64,000 nt of DNA from Scandinavium sp036495715 (lineage in GTDB: Bacteria > Pseudomonadota > Gammaproteobacteria > Enterobacterales > Enterobacteriaceae): the NCBI GenBank assembly GCA_036495715.1, contig DASXML010000052.1, positions 47,725-111,724 on the forward strand, given 5' to 3'. Shown here in pieces: positions 7,150 to 16,464 of the stretch (position 1 is the stretch's first letter; every line of letters begins with the position of its first letter). The notes beneath the pieces are model-generated. The model saw only the letters and a program-made list of their open reading frames with translations. It was not told the DNA's origin and ran no database searches. The position numbers and the translations under genes are program-made.

Positions 7150-8601
7150 TTATTGCAGGTCGACGTTTTTACTGCCAAAGAACCAGGTCAGTACAAAACC
7201 TGCAAGATACGAAATCAGGATACCCACGACGTACACCGCCATCCCGGCAAAGATGCCTTGCGAAGAGGTCATCAGCGGAATCGACACCAGGCCAGACGGG
7301 CCGAATACGGTGTTCAGTCCTACCGGCAGCCCCAGCCAGGAAACCAGACCGATAAAGAAGCCGCCTACCGCGCCGCCAATACAGGCTGTGACGAACGGTT
7401 TCAGACGCGGGAGCGTGACGCCGTAAATCAGCGGTTCACCAATGCCCAGCAGGCCCGGGAAGATGGCACCTTTAATCTGCGTGCGCAGTAAAGAACCTTG
7501 TTTAGCGCGGTAGAACAATGCCAGTGACGCGCCCACCTGTCCGGCTCCGGCCATCGCCAGAATCGGGAACAGTGAGTTGAAGCCCTGCGCGTCCATCAGT
7601 GCGAAATAGACCGGGACAAAGCCCTGGTGAATACCAAACACCACCGCAATCAGGAACAGACCGGCCAGCAGCGCAGTTCCGAACGGGTTACCGTTGAGGT
7701 GCAGGAACAACCATGACATCCCTTTAAACAGCTCGCCGCCAATCGGCATGATCACCGTGAACGTAATCGCCCCGGTAATCAGCAATGTAATCGCTGACGT
7801 CAGGATCATATCCAGAGAGTCATGAATGAAGCGACGCACCTGGCGTTCAATCCACGCGCCCAGAATACAGGCCAGCAGTACGCCAATGATGTTGCCGCGC
7901 GGGTCAATCACCATGCCGAAGAAATCCTGCATACCGGCGTAATAGCCGACTTTGCCTTCCGGCACGTAGCGCAGAATAAACAGCGAGGCGATGATCGCGC
8001 CGTTCACGCCAGAGCCACCGAAGGCTTTCTGGGTGTTGAAGCCGATCAGAATGCTGAGGAAGGTGAACAGGCCGATGCTGAACACTTTCATATAGGCGAT
8101 CAGGTCAACGAGCCAGGTGGCTGCCGTCACGCCTTCGACAACAAAAATCTGTTGCAGCAGCGTGGCGAAACCAAGCAGTAAACCCGCCGCGATAAAGCCA
8201 GGGATAAGCGGAGTGAAGATGGTGGCGAACTTGGTTAAAAAGTTATGCACCGCGCTGTTCTGCTTGCCCTTCATTTTTGCTTTGTTCTGGCTGGCCTGTG
8301 AGGCCAGATCCGCTTCTGCGACCGGAGCAGCGGCGCTGTCGCCACCGGCTTTGATCATCTCATTCATCATTTCGCTGGCGGTTTGTGCTTTGCCAGGGCC
8401 GAGAATAATTTGCAGCTGATCGTCGCCGTTAATCACGCCCATCACGCCCGGCACAGCTTTGAGCTTGTCGATGTCAATGATGTCGCGATCGACGAGCGTC
8501 AGACGCAGACGCGTCATACAGTTCCCGCACACGCTGATGTTGGCAGTCCCGCCAGACAGTTGCAGGAGTTGCTCAATCATTGAGCTGGTAATTTTTGCCA
8601 T
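7150..8601 (-). CDS. murP: PTS N-acetylmuramic acid transporter EIIBC (MurP)
   Basis: A 483-residue membrane permease that imports and phosphorylates N-acetylmuramic acid. The N-terminal EIIB domain (residues 1-about 85) has the phosphocysteine C28 in NCMTRLRL. A linker (about 85-115) leads to the EIIC domain, with about ten membrane segments and the GIGEPLIYGVTLP motif of the glucose-superfamily PTS. No EIIA domain is attached, as in E. coli MurP, which uses the glucose EIIA. The gene starts 3 bases after murQ ends, so murQP is an operon. In E. coli K-12 the mur cluster is elsewhere (near 54 min). Confidence 0.95.
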   Translation of the reverse strand: MAKITSSMIEQLLQLSGGTANISVCGNCMTRLRLTLVDRDIIDIDKLKAVPGVMGVINGDDQLQIILGPGKAQTASEMMNEMIKAGGDSAAAPVAEADLASQASQNKAKMKGKQNSAVHNFLTKFATIFTPLIPGFIAAGLLLGFATLLQQIFVVEGVTAATWLVDLIAYMKVFSIGLFTFLSILIGFNTQKAFGGSGVNGAIIASLFILRYVPEGKVGYYAGMQDFFGMVIDPRGNIIGVLLACILGAWIERQVRRFIHDSLDMILTSAITLLITGAITFTVIMPIGGELFKGMSWLFLHLNGNPFGTALLAGLFLIAVVFGIHQGFVPVYFALMDAQGFNSLFPILAMAGAGQVGASLALFYRAKQGSLLRTQIKGAIFPGLLGIGEPLIYGVTLPRLKPFVTACIGGAVGGFFIGLVSWLGLPVGLNTVFGPSGLVSIPLMTSSQGIFAGMAVYVVGILISYLAGFVLTWFFGSKNVDLQ

Positions 8602-8603
8602 GG

Positions 8604-9515
8604 TTATTTGCTCCCAATTCCCTGAATGGCGCTGCGAATAAAGCCGTTATTGCTGTTGAGCATTTCGCTTGCATCGGCGGCGCTCAGGCCTGCCAGAATC
8701 ATGACGATGGCGGTTTTACAGTGGCGATTACAGGCGGTTAGCGCTGCTTCTGCTGTTGCCGCATCGCACTCTGTCGCCTGGACCACGATGTTCACCTGAC
8801 GCTGTAACAGCTTGGCGTTAGTGGCTTCAACGTCGACCATCAGGTTGCCGAACACTTTGCCAGAACGGATCATCGCGCCGGTCGTCAGCATGTTCAGAAT
8901 GAGTTTTTGCGCGGTGCCTGCTTTCATACGGGAAGAACCGGTGACCACTTCCGGGCCGACCAGCGGTTCCATGGCGATGTCGGAGAGTTTGCCGATTTCG
9001 CTGCCACGGTTGCAGGCGATAGCGCCTGTTGTTGCGCCCACGCTGCGGGCATATTTCAGTGCGCCAATGACATACGGTGTACGGCCACTTGCAGCGATAC
9101 CGATAACCACGTCGCGCTCGTTCAGCGCTAAATCACGCAGATCCTGCTCGCCCATCTGTGGGCTATCTTCGGCGTTTTCGACCGCCTGAAGAATGGCGGT
9201 GTGGCCACCAGCAATCAGACCGACAACCATTTCGCGCGGCGTGCCGTAAGTCGGAGGACATTCGCTGGCGTCCAGAATACCCAGACGACCGGAGGTGCCA
9301 GCGCCGCAGTAAATCAGGCGACCGCCGCAGGCGAACGCTTTGGTAATGGCATCGACGGCCTTGGCGATAGCAGGCAGTTGTTCTTCTACTGCCAGTGCCA
9401 CTTTCTGGTCTTCCGCGTTGATGACTTTCAGCATGTCCAGCGTCGACAGGGTGTCAATGTTCTCACTCGCGCGATTGCGGCTTTCAGTGGTCAGTGCGGA
9501 TAAATCAATTTTCAT
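8604..9515 (-). CDS. murQ: N-acetylmuramic acid 6-phosphate etherase MurQ
   Basis: A 303-residue SIS-domain enzyme that cleaves the lactyl ether of MurNAc-6-phosphate, giving GlcNAc-6-phosphate and D-lactate. Family motifs are visible: LIYCGAGTSGRLGILDASEC at about residues 67-86 (sugar-phosphate loop with the catalytic-region glutamate), then IGIAASGRTPYV and GSSRMKAGTAQK. It is the first gene of murQP, divergent from murR, and acts on the product of MurP, so the locus recycles peptidoglycan sugar. Confidence 0.96.
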   Translation of the reverse strand: MKIDLSALTTESRNRASENIDTLSTLDMLKVINAEDQKVALAVEEQLPAIAKAVDAITKAFACGGRLIYCGAGTSGRLGILDASECPPTYGTPREMVVGLIAGGHTAILQAVENAEDSPQMGEQDLRDLALNERDVVIGIAASGRTPYVIGALKYARSVGATTGAIACNRGSEIGKLSDIAMEPLVGPEVVTGSSRMKAGTAQKLILNMLTTGAMIRSGKVFGNLMVDVEATNAKLLQRQVNIVVQATECDAATAEAALTACNRHCKTAIVMILAGLSAADASEMLNSNNGFIRSAIQGIGSK

Positions 9516-9546
9516 AACGGCCTCGATGAATCATGTTTTCATTGTA

Positions 9547-9622
9547 TGGAATAATATATTCCATGAACTTCATTCAGAAGTAATATTTTATGCCTTGCGG
9601 GCAATCTGTGATCGCGATCACC
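9547..9622. promoter_or_regulatory. murR-murQ control region: putative MurR operator and CRP site
   Basis: The divergent gap 9516-9748 contains a near-perfect inverted repeat TGGAATAATATATTCCA (9547-9563, 7-bp arms), a good candidate MurR operator. A CRP-like site TGTGATCGCGATCACC lies at 9607-9622, with both half-sites nearly consensus. This agrees with the known control of murQP by MurR and catabolite activation in E. coli. The assignment is by motif. Confidence 0.65.
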
Positions 9623-9748
9623 TGTGAGGTGACTTTCCCTCTCCTTACACCGTGGATTCAGCATCAAAGGGTGTAATGAGAATAGGGATGACTTATCATT
9701 TTAATCCCTTGGCCCACGCTAAAAAACCGAGCGACCCCTTACTGCCTT

Positions 9749-10603
9749 ATGAAACACATCAATACCATCCTTCATAATAAATCGCTGTTTACCCCTGGTG
9801 AGCGCAAAATTGCGGATTTCATTCTGGAAAATCCGGGCCGCGTGAAGCAGTTTTCGTCGCCGGAACTCGCACAAGTGTTGGGCATCAGCCAGTCGAGCAT
9901 CATTAAATTTGCGCAGAAGCTGGGCTTTAAGGGTTACACCAATTTTAAAATCGCGCTGGTGGAAGAGTGGGGGCAGCAAAGTACCGAACGCAAAAATGAC
10001 GTTGCCTATATTCATAATGAAATCAACAGCGAAGACACCTTCCCGCTGATCGCCGAAAAGCTGCTGATGGAAAAACAGCAGGCGCTACGCGACACCACAA
10101 ACGGACTGGATTTCGCCCGGCTGCAACAGGTGGTTGATCTTATCCGTGTCGCCGGACGCGTGCAGATCACCGCCATCGGTGGCTCGTCGCTGATCGCCAA
10201 AGACTTAGCCTACAAACTGATGAAAATCGGTTATCCGGTGATGAATGAGATGGACAGTCACGTGCAAATCACCGTGGCGCAGTCGTTGACGGCTGATGAT
10301 GTGCAGATTGCGATTTCGTTTTCCGGCAACCGCAGAGAAGTGCAGGTCGCGGCGGAAACCGCGAAAGCGCGCGGAGCGAAAGTCATCGCGCTGACGTCGT
10401 TGCACCAGTCGCCGCTGCGACAGGCTGCGGATCTGTGTCTGGACACCATCGCGGAAGGCAGCAAAACACACAGCTCGTCTATTGCCGTGCGTACGGCACA
10501 GCACACGTTGATTGATTTGCTGTTTGTCTGCCTGCTTCAGCAGGGAGATGAAGGGCGTCGGCAGCTCATTGGGCAGAGCCGGACGCTGGTCGATAAGCTG
10601 TAA
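9749..10603 (+). CDS. murR: RpiR-family transcriptional regulator MurR
   Basis: A 284-residue RpiR-type repressor. The N-terminal helix-turn-helix (about residues 1-77) includes SSPELAQVLGISQSSIIKFA. The C-terminal SIS domain (about 125-265) has ITAIGGSSLIAKDLAYKLMK and SFSGNRREV, the sugar-phosphate site. It should repress murQP and respond to MurNAc-6-phosphate. It is transcribed away from murQ and converges on the DUF2057 gene. Confidence 0.93.
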   Translation: MKHINTILHNKSLFTPGERKIADFILENPGRVKQFSSPELAQVLGISQSSIIKFAQKLGFKGYTNFKIALVEEWGQQSTERKNDVAYIHNEINSEDTFPLIAEKLLMEKQQALRDTTNGLDFARLQQVVDLIRVAGRVQITAIGGSSLIAKDLAYKLMKIGYPVMNEMDSHVQITVAQSLTADDVQIAISFSGNRREVQVAAETAKARGAKVIALTSLHQSPLRQAADLCLDTIAEGSKTHSSSIAVRTAQHTLIDLLFVCLLQQGDEGRRQLIGQSRTLVDKL

Positions 10604-10605
10604 TT

Positions 10606-10624
10606 TCCCCGGACGAACCGGGGA
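10606..10624. terminator. Hairpin between convergent murR and DUF2057 genes
   Basis: Stem TCCCCGG (10606-10612) / CCGGGGA (10618-10624) with a 5-base loop, four bases after the murR stop. No T run follows, so termination is likely weak or Rho-assisted. Confidence 0.5.
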
Positions 10625-10631
10625 GAGAGGG

Positions 10632-11273
10632 TTACTGTACGTCGAGCGCCCATTTCAGGAAGGCTTTTCGCTGAGCGGGATCGCTTTGCAGATAAAGTTG
10701 CTGCATCGCGTTGAATCTTTCCGCACTGGATTGGCCGTTTGTCGCCACAGCAGGCGCGGGTGCAGTGGCTGATGTTGCTGCGACGATCGGTGCCGCCGCG
10801 ACGGCGACAGCCGCTGGCGTCGCTTCGCCGTTGACCACCGAATCCCATGACGTTGAAATCGACCCAAATGCGCTTTGGCGAACCAACGGCGTCGGGGTAA
10901 ACGGCACCGCTTTCCCGTTCTCGGTCAGGCTAAAGACCGGGGCTTTCGCCAGCGCCCGTACTTCAGACGTATCCGTCGCCTGTTTGATGCTCAGCGTAAT
11001 CTCTTCATCGCCTGACGCGTTAAACGTCAAAAGCCAGGGTTTGGACGTAATACGCCCGTTGCTTTGGTTGGTCGACGACGGATTTTCCGGGCTGTCGTAT
11101 TTCACCACCACCTTCTGTTCGCCCTCTTTGAGCGTGACCTTATCGCTGAAAATACTCACATCTGCTGACTTTGCCGCCAGCACCGTCAGGTTATTGCCCA
11201 CAATCAGGTGGGGAGTCGCCAGCGCCTGGCTGCCGCAAAAAAGAAGTGACACTAACAGTAATTTTTTCATCAT
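10632..11273 (-). CDS. DUF2057 (YccT/CsgI-like) periplasmic protein
   Basis: A 213-residue secreted protein. A signal peptide (MMKKLLLVSLLFCGSQALA) is followed by a beta-rich domain and a closing FLKWALDV that matches the end of YccT/CsgI (a curli-assembly inhibitor in E. coli). An unusual Ala/Pro/Val/Thr-rich linker occupies about residues 151-178 before the last helices. The start shares one base with the stop of the upstream porin gene (TGATG), so the two are probably translationally coupled. The specific function is unknown; a link to envelope beta-protein assembly is inference. Confidence 0.78.
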   Translation of the reverse strand: MMKKLLLVSLLFCGSQALATPHLIVGNNLTVLAAKSADVSIFSDKVTLKEGEQKVVVKYDSPENPSSTNQSNGRITSKPWLLTFNASGDEEITLSIKQATDTSEVRALAKAPVFSLTENGKAVPFTPTPLVRQSAFGSISTSWDSVVNGEATPAAVAVAAAPIVAATSATAPAPAVATNGQSSAERFNAMQQLYLQSDPAQRKAFLKWALDVQ

Positions 11274-12352
11274 CAGAACTCGTAACGCAGACCTACGTGG
11301 TAGTAATCATCGGCAGGATTGCTGCCGCCAAAGGTGACGCGATTGCCTGTCACTTTGTTGGTGCCTTGCTTACCGTTACGCCATGAATAAGAGGTGTAGA
11401 TGAAGCTGCGTGGCGTCAGTTTGTACTGCACTTCCAGCGTGGTATCGCGCAGTTGCAGGCCGTCACCGTCTTCGTTGTCCAGGTGGCGATAACCGGCGCG
11501 CAGTGCCCAGTCTTCGTTAACAGACCAAACCGCCGTCGTTTCGTAATCTTTATCCACGCTGTCCGGGGAACCGTCGCGATAGGTCACGCGATCCTGAGCA
11601 AACAACACGCCGAGCATCACATCGCCGATGTAATAACGCGTACCTACGCCCCAGAACGAATATTCATCCGCCTGCTGGTTGGCCTGCATAGAGGTTTCAT
11701 CGTGGCTGGCTTTCTCTTTCTGGCCCGCGATAACCGGCTGCAGTTTACCCGCGCTACCCATGTCCAGCGTGTAACGAACGGCGGCGTTATAACCGTAATC
11801 CAGGTCGGAACTGTCGTTGCCGAGGATATAAGCGGCAGAAACATCAACGTCGCCAAAGGTATTCTGATACTGAACGGTGCCATCCTGACGGAATACCTGA
11901 ACCGCTGTCGGGTCAACGAAGTTTGCCTGACGGCCCATTGCCACATCGGAGCTGGCAAATACGTCACCAATATCGGTGAACATAATCAAGCCAGAAGAAA
12001 CCCGGCCGCCGGTTAATTTTCCGTATTCGGCTAAATCCAGACCGGCCCATACGTAACGTGCCGTTAAATCTTTCGAATTATCATGGAGGTTGTTGGCATA
12101 TTCGGCCGCATTGACCTGATATTGTGCCAGACCAATGACCGCCATTTTATCGTTAATTACCTGACGTCCAGAGATGCCAAAGCGGCCATCAAAGCGGCCT
12201 GCGTTGTCCCCACCTTTATTGGTAATGTTAAAGCCAAGACGACCATACAAATCCACGAATGAACCATCGTCTGCCTGATAAATAGGCGCGGCGAAAGCAT
12301 TGCTGGAGGCGAGTAAGACCAGAGCGGTAAGGGCTTTAAATTTGAATTTCAC
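11273..12352 (-). CDS. Outer-membrane porin-like protein
   Basis: A 359-residue beta-barrel protein. The likely GTG start at 12352 gives a clean signal peptide (MKFKFKALTALVLLASSNA, cut after AFA) behind an AGGGA ribosome site; an ATG at 12409 would add an unlikely N-terminal extension. The mature part begins APIYQADDGSFVDLYGRLGF, typical of Gram-negative porins, shows alternating strand pattern and ends LRYEF with the C-terminal Phe needed for BAM. It is not clearly OmpC, OmpF or PhoE. It is coupled to the DUF2057 gene. What it lets through is unknown; proximity to murQP could suggest an amino-sugar or muropeptide, but that is speculative. Confidence 0.82.
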   Translation of the reverse strand: MKFKFKALTALVLLASSNAFAAPIYQADDGSFVDLYGRLGFNITNKGGDNAGRFDGRFGISGRQVINDKMAVIGLAQYQVNAAEYANNLHDNSKDLTARYVWAGLDLAEYGKLTGGRVSSGLIMFTDIGDVFASSDVAMGRQANFVDPTAVQVFRQDGTVQYQNTFGDVDVSAAYILGNDSSDLDYGYNAAVRYTLDMGSAGKLQPVIAGQKEKASHDETSMQANQQADEYSFWGVGTRYYIGDVMLGVLFAQDRVTYRDGSPDSVDKDYETTAVWSVNEDWALRAGYRHLDNEDGDGLQLRDTTLEVQYKLTPRSFIYTSYSWRNGKQGTNKVTGNRVTFGGSNPADDYYHVGLRYEF

Positions 12353-12695
12353 GAAGGCTATCCCTGTACTAATATTTTTGAAAAACGTGGTTGGAATTAA
12401 ACATTCCATTGTTTATGTATCAATGTAATTTTTTATTCCGACCTGTTTTTTGTGAAGGTGCTCAAAGATAAATACTCAAAACACAAGAATACTCTGAGAA
12501 ATTTAAGCAAGTAAGAGGTGTTTGTTGTCAAAAATATGAGGTGTAGCTGAGGAGGAATGCATTAATAATTAAGCGAAATACAAGGATTGTCTTATTTGTG
12601 GTGGGCGTTATTTCAAAAATTGAAAACTAATTTTTATATATGGCGTCACGCTAACGGTGAACTAAACATCACGCGTTAGCGAATACCGCTGAATG
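12353..12695. other. AT-rich gap upstream of the porin gene
   Basis: 343 bases between the LysR gene stop and the porin start. No open frame of note. The AT-rich sequence should hold the porin promoter and a fairly long 5' leader. I see no CRP, OmpR or Fur site I would defend. Confidence 0.5.
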
Positions 12696-13583
12696 TTATG
12701 CGCCGGGCAGCCAGAAACCTTCGCAGCATTTCAGCCACGCCTGAGCACTGTGGGAAAGATACGTCCCTTCACGCCAAATCATCCCCAATTGCCAGTGCAG
12801 TTCGCTGTCGAGTGGGATCCAGCGTAGGGTGTTTTTATCGAGTCGTTGGCAAATGGGCTCCGGTAAAATTGCCACGCCAACGCCCGCCTGTACCATTGCC
12901 GCCAGAAAATCCCATTGACCGCTGCGTACCGCAATGCGTGGTTTCACGTCGTGATCGGTGAACAACTGCATTAACTGACGGCTAAGGGCGAAATCTTCGT
13001 TGTAAATCAACAGCGGGTGCGCGGCTAACTGCGCCGGACTGATGGAATCGACGTTGAGCCAATCGCCAGAACGTGGCACCAGCACGCACAGCGGATGACT
13101 AAACAGTGGCAACGTCGACAGGCCACTCTCTTCATCGACGGGCAGGGCGGTCATCGCCACGTCCAACTCACCGTTTATCACCGCCTGTTGTACCGTCAGG
13201 CCGCCAAATTCGGCAATTTTCAGCTCCACGGCAGGGTAGCGCTGACGAAACAGGCTAATAGGTCCGGCCATCAACATGCCGACCATCGGGGGAATGCCGA
13301 GCCGCAACAGGCCGCCGTGCAGGTGATTAATATCACTCAGCTCGGCTTCCAGTTGGCGAAATTCAGCAAGGATCGTCAGCCCTCTGTCGAACACCACGCG
13401 CCCGGTATCGGTCAGCAGCAGTTTGCGCCCATCGCGAATGAGAAGGGTACAGTTGAGCTCATCTTCCAGATTTTTCAGCATCTTACTGATAGTAGGTTGC
13501 GTGACAAACAGCTTCTCGGCCGCGCGGGTAAAGCTCTGCTGCTGGACCACTTCGACGAAATAGCGCAGCGTTCTTATGTCCAT
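12696..13583 (-). CDS. LysR-type regulator of the adjacent cidAB-like genes
   Basis: A 295-residue LysR regulator. The winged helix-turn-helix is at residues 1-about 60 (RTLRYFVEVVQQQSFTRAAE and TQPTISKMLKNLE) and a periplasmic-binding-like effector domain follows from about 90. It is divergent from the cidA-like gene with a 102-base gap, the usual LysR arrangement, so it most likely controls that pair. It resembles CidR/AlsR-type regulators, which sense acetate or weak acids; the effector here is inferred. Confidence 0.88.
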   Translation of the reverse strand: MDIRTLRYFVEVVQQQSFTRAAEKLFVTQPTISKMLKNLEDELNCTLLIRDGRKLLLTDTGRVVFDRGLTILAEFRQLEAELSDINHLHGGLLRLGIPPMVGMLMAGPISLFRQRYPAVELKIAEFGGLTVQQAVINGELDVAMTALPVDEESGLSTLPLFSHPLCVLVPRSGDWLNVDSISPAQLAAHPLLIYNEDFALSRQLMQLFTDHDVKPRIAVRSGQWDFLAAMVQAGVGVAILPEPICQRLDKNTLRWIPLDSELHWQLGMIWREGTYLSHSAQAWLKCCEGFWLPGA

Positions 13584-13685
13584 GATTATTCCTCGAAACT
13601 ATACCTTCAATGATTTTAATTCATTTCTGTCACAGCCGGCGGCTCACTATACTGAGCGCCTTCACTTTTTTCAGGAATTCCTTTC

Positions 13686-14096
13686 ATGGCTGTGGCCTTA
13701 GGGCGCGTAACGCCTGCTGTCCTGCATCACCTTCAGGTTCCGGTGCAGGTCGTTTTGTACGCCGGTGTGTTTGTACTGGCGGAACATTTAGTGGCGTGGG
13801 GTCATCTGCCGCTGCCCGCGAATCTGGTTGGCATGGTGCTGATGCTGGCGCTGATTGTCTGCCGCATCTTGCCGCTCAACTGGGTGCGCGCCGGTTCTCG
13901 CTGGCTGCTGGCGGAGATGCTTTTATTTTTCGTGCCTGCGGTGGTGGCTGTAGTGAATTACGCCCAACTGCTGATGGTCGATGGCTGGCGCATTTTCGTG
14001 GTGATTGCGCTGAGCACGTTGATGGTATTGGGTGCGACGGCGTGGGTGGTCGATAAAGTCTACCGTTATGAACTGCGCAGGATGAACCGTGAATAG
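13686..14096 (+). CDS. CidA/LrgA-family holin-like membrane protein
   Basis: A 136-residue protein with four membrane segments and the CidA/LrgA signature (LPLPANLVGMVLMLALI, then LLAEMLLFFVPAVVAVVNY). Family members act as holin-like or small-molecule export proteins tied to murein hydrolase activity and overflow metabolism. The reading frame overlaps the downstream LrgB-like gene by 8 bases, so the pair is co-translated. E. coli has a similar pair, yohJK, elsewhere. Confidence 0.88.
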   Translation: MAVALGRVTPAVLHHLQVPVQVVLYAGVFVLAEHLVAWGHLPLPANLVGMVLMLALIVCRILPLNWVRAGSRWLLAEMLLFFVPAVVAVVNYAQLLMVDGWRIFVVIALSTLMVLGATAWVVDKVYRYELRRMNRE

Positions 14097-14778
14097 TCTT
14101 ACGCTGAGCCTGATTTGCCTCGCCATTACGCTCGGGCTTTATTACGCCAACAAACGCCTGTATCGCCGCTTTCGAAAATTGCCGTTGATGCCGCTGGTAT
14201 TCACCCCGCTGCTGCTGGTGCTGATGTTGGTGTTCGGCCACATCTCTTATCAGAATTATATGGGTGAAGCACACTGGCTACTGTGGTTGCTTGGCCCGGC
14301 GACCATCGCTTTTGCGGTGCCGGTTTACGATAATTTGGCGGTGATTAAACGCCACTGGATGTCGCTGACGGCGGGCGTGACCACCGCTATCGTCGTGGCC
14401 GTCACCAGCTCTGTATGGCTGGCTCGTCTGTTTACGCTGCCGGATGAAATTCAGCGCAGCCTGGCGGTGCGTTCCATCACCACGCCGTTTGCCCTTGCTG
14501 CTGCAAAACCGATTGGCGGACAGCCTGAGCTGGTGGCGCTGTTTGTGGTGATCACCGGTGTGTTCGGCATGGCGGTCGGTGACGCGCTGTTTCTGCGTCT
14601 CGCTATTCGTGAAGGGATGGCGAAAGGCGCGGGATTTGGCGCGGCTTCACACGGTGCAGGCACCGCGCGTTCTTATGAATTAGGCCCGCAGGAAGGGGTT
14701 GTCGCCAGTCTGGTGATGATGCTGTCCGGCGTGGCGACGGTACTGGCGGCCCCGCTGGTGGCGTGGGTCATGTTCTGA
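14089..14778 (+). CDS. CidB/LrgB-family membrane protein
   Basis: A 229-residue membrane protein of the LrgB/CidB/YohK family, with about six or seven segments. Visible signatures are VYDNLAVIKRHW, RSITTPFALAAAKPIGGQPEL and GFGAASHGAGTARSYELG. It works with the CidA-like partner translated just before it. The divergent LysR gene is the probable regulator. The next gene, actP, converges on it. Confidence 0.9.
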   Translation: MNSLTLSLICLAITLGLYYANKRLYRRFRKLPLMPLVFTPLLLVLMLVFGHISYQNYMGEAHWLLWLLGPATIAFAVPVYDNLAVIKRHWMSLTAGVTTAIVVAVTSSVWLARLFTLPDEIQRSLAVRSITTPFALAAAKPIGGQPELVALFVVITGVFGMAVGDALFLRLAIREGMAKGAGFGAASHGAGTARSYELGPQEGVVASLVMMLSGVATVLAAPLVAWVMF

Positions 14779-14783
14779 GAAAT

Positions 14784-14805
14784 TCCCCGGCCTGACGACC
14801 GGGGA
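14784..14805. terminator. Hairpin between convergent cidB-like and actP genes
   Basis: TCCCCGG (14784-14790) / CCGGGGA (14799-14805) with an 8-base loop. Only a short AT tail is present, so it may serve as a modest bidirectional terminator. Confidence 0.5.
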
Positions 14806-14814
14806 TGTATTGGC

Positions 14815-16464
14815 TTAGTGTGCGGAGCCTTGCTCAATACCGATCCCGGTCTGAGAACGAATAAACTGCGCGCGGAAGCGCTCGCGTTCGAGCTTTCCGG
14901 TTTCTGAGTTATCCGTTGCGGAGAAGAACCAGATACCGATGAAGGCCACGGCGATGGAGAACAGCGCCGGGTATTCATACGGGAACACGGCTTTCTCGTG
15001 ACCGAGAATTTGCACCCAAATGGTCGGGCCGAGGATCATCAGGATAATCGCCGTCAGCAGGCCCAGCCAGCCGCCAATCATCGCGCCACGGGTGGTCAGT
15101 TTCGACCAGTACATCGACAGCAGGATAATCGGGAAGTTACAGCTCGCGGCAATCGAGAACGCCAGGCCGACCATGAAGGCGATGTTCTGCTTCTCAAACA
15201 AAATCCCCAGCAGAATGGCGACGACGCCCAAAATCAGCACCGTGATTTTTGACACGCGCAGTTCATCGCGCTCAGAGGCACCTTTGCGGAACACGTTGGC
15301 GTAGAGATCGTGTGAGACCGCCGAAGCGCCCGCCAGCGTCAGACCCGCAACGACCGCCAGAATAGTGGCGAAGGCCACGGCAGAAATGAAGCCGAGGAAC
15401 AGGTTGCCGCCGACCGCATCGGCCAGATGCACCGCCGCCATGTTATTACCGCCAATCAGCTGACCCGCCGCGTCTTTAAATGCCGGGTTCGCGCCGACCA
15501 GCATGATCGCGCCGAAGCCGATGATGAAAGTCAGAATGTAGAAATAACCCATGAATCCGGTGGCGTAGAACACGCTTTTACGCGCTTCGCGGGCGTCACT
15601 GACGGTGAAGAAGCGCATTAAAATGTGCGGAAGACCCGCCGTCCCGAACATCAGGCCGAGGCCCAGCGATAGCGCGGAAATCGGATCTTTCACCAACCCG
15701 CCAGGGCTCATGATCGCCACCCCTTTCGGATGCACCGCCATCGCTTCAGTGAACAGATTGTTGAAACTGAAACCGACGTGTTTCATTACCATAAAGGCCA
15801 TAAAACTGGCGCCGAACAACAGCAGCACCGCCTTGATGATTTGCACCCATGTCGTTGCCAACATGCCGCCAAACAGCACGTACATCACCATCAGCACGCC
15901 GACCAGCACCACCGCAATGTGGTAATTCAGGCCGAACAGCAGTTCGATGAGTTTGCCCGCGCCGACCATCTGCGCAATCAGGTATAACGCCACAACCACC
16001 AGAGAACCGCAGGCGGAAAGGGTACGAATTGGTCCCTGTTTCAGGCGATAAGAGGCCACATCGGCAAAGGTGTAGCGCCCGAGGTTACGCAGGCGTTCGG
16101 CAATCAGGAACAGGATGATAGGCCAGCCGACGAGGAAGCCGAGCGAGTAAATCAGCCCGTCGTAGCCCGAGGTGTAGACCAGCGCGGAAATGCCAAGGAA
16201 CGACGCGGCAGACATAAAGTCTCCGGCAATCGCCAGCCCGTTCTGGAAACCGGTGATATTGCCGCCCGCGGTGTAGTAATCGTTACGCGAACGCACCCGT
16301 TTGGAGGCCCAATACGTGATGTACAGCGTCAGCAGCACGAACACCAGGAACATGATAATCGCTTCCCAGTTGGTCGGCTGGCGCTGCACGTCGCCTGTTA
16401 TGGCATCGGCAGCGTTGGCCGCCAACGGCAGCGTGGCGGCGAGCGCCGTCAGGAGCTTTTTCAT
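14815..16464 (-). CDS. actP: Acetate permease ActP (sodium:solute symporter family)
   Basis: A 549-residue cation/acetate symporter, same length as E. coli ActP. An N-terminal signal-like segment (MKKLLTALAATLPLAANA) precedes about 13 membrane segments. Family stretches include ASFLGISALVYTSGYDGLIY and ATILAVVAGLTLAGASAVSHDLY. It takes up acetate and glycolate for Acs. It overlaps yjcH by 4 bases (ATGA), so acs-yjcH-actP is one operon. Confidence 0.96.
   Translation of the reverse strand: MKKLLTALAATLPLAANAADAITGDVQRQPTNWEAIIMFLVFVLLTLYITYWASKRVRSRNDYYTAGGNITGFQNGLAIAGDFMSAASFLGISALVYTSGYDGLIYSLGFLVGWPIILFLIAERLRNLGRYTFADVASYRLKQGPIRTLSACGSLVVVALYLIAQMVGAGKLIELLFGLNYHIAVVLVGVLMVMYVLFGGMLATTWVQIIKAVLLLFGASFMAFMVMKHVGFSFNNLFTEAMAVHPKGVAIMSPGGLVKDPISALSLGLGLMFGTAGLPHILMRFFTVSDAREARKSVFYATGFMGYFYILTFIIGFGAIMLVGANPAFKDAAGQLIGGNNMAAVHLADAVGGNLFLGFISAVAFATILAVVAGLTLAGASAVSHDLYANVFRKGASERDELRVSKITVLILGVVAILLGILFEKQNIAFMVGLAFSIAASCNFPIILLSMYWSKLTTRGAMIGGWLGLLTAIILMILGPTIWVQILGHEKAVFPYEYPALFSIAVAFIGIWFFSATDNSETGKLERERFRAQFIRSQTGIGIEQGSAH

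Noticed and set aside
11453..12016. 187-codon plus-strand frame inside the porin gene
   Set aside because: Antisense shadow; no independent support.
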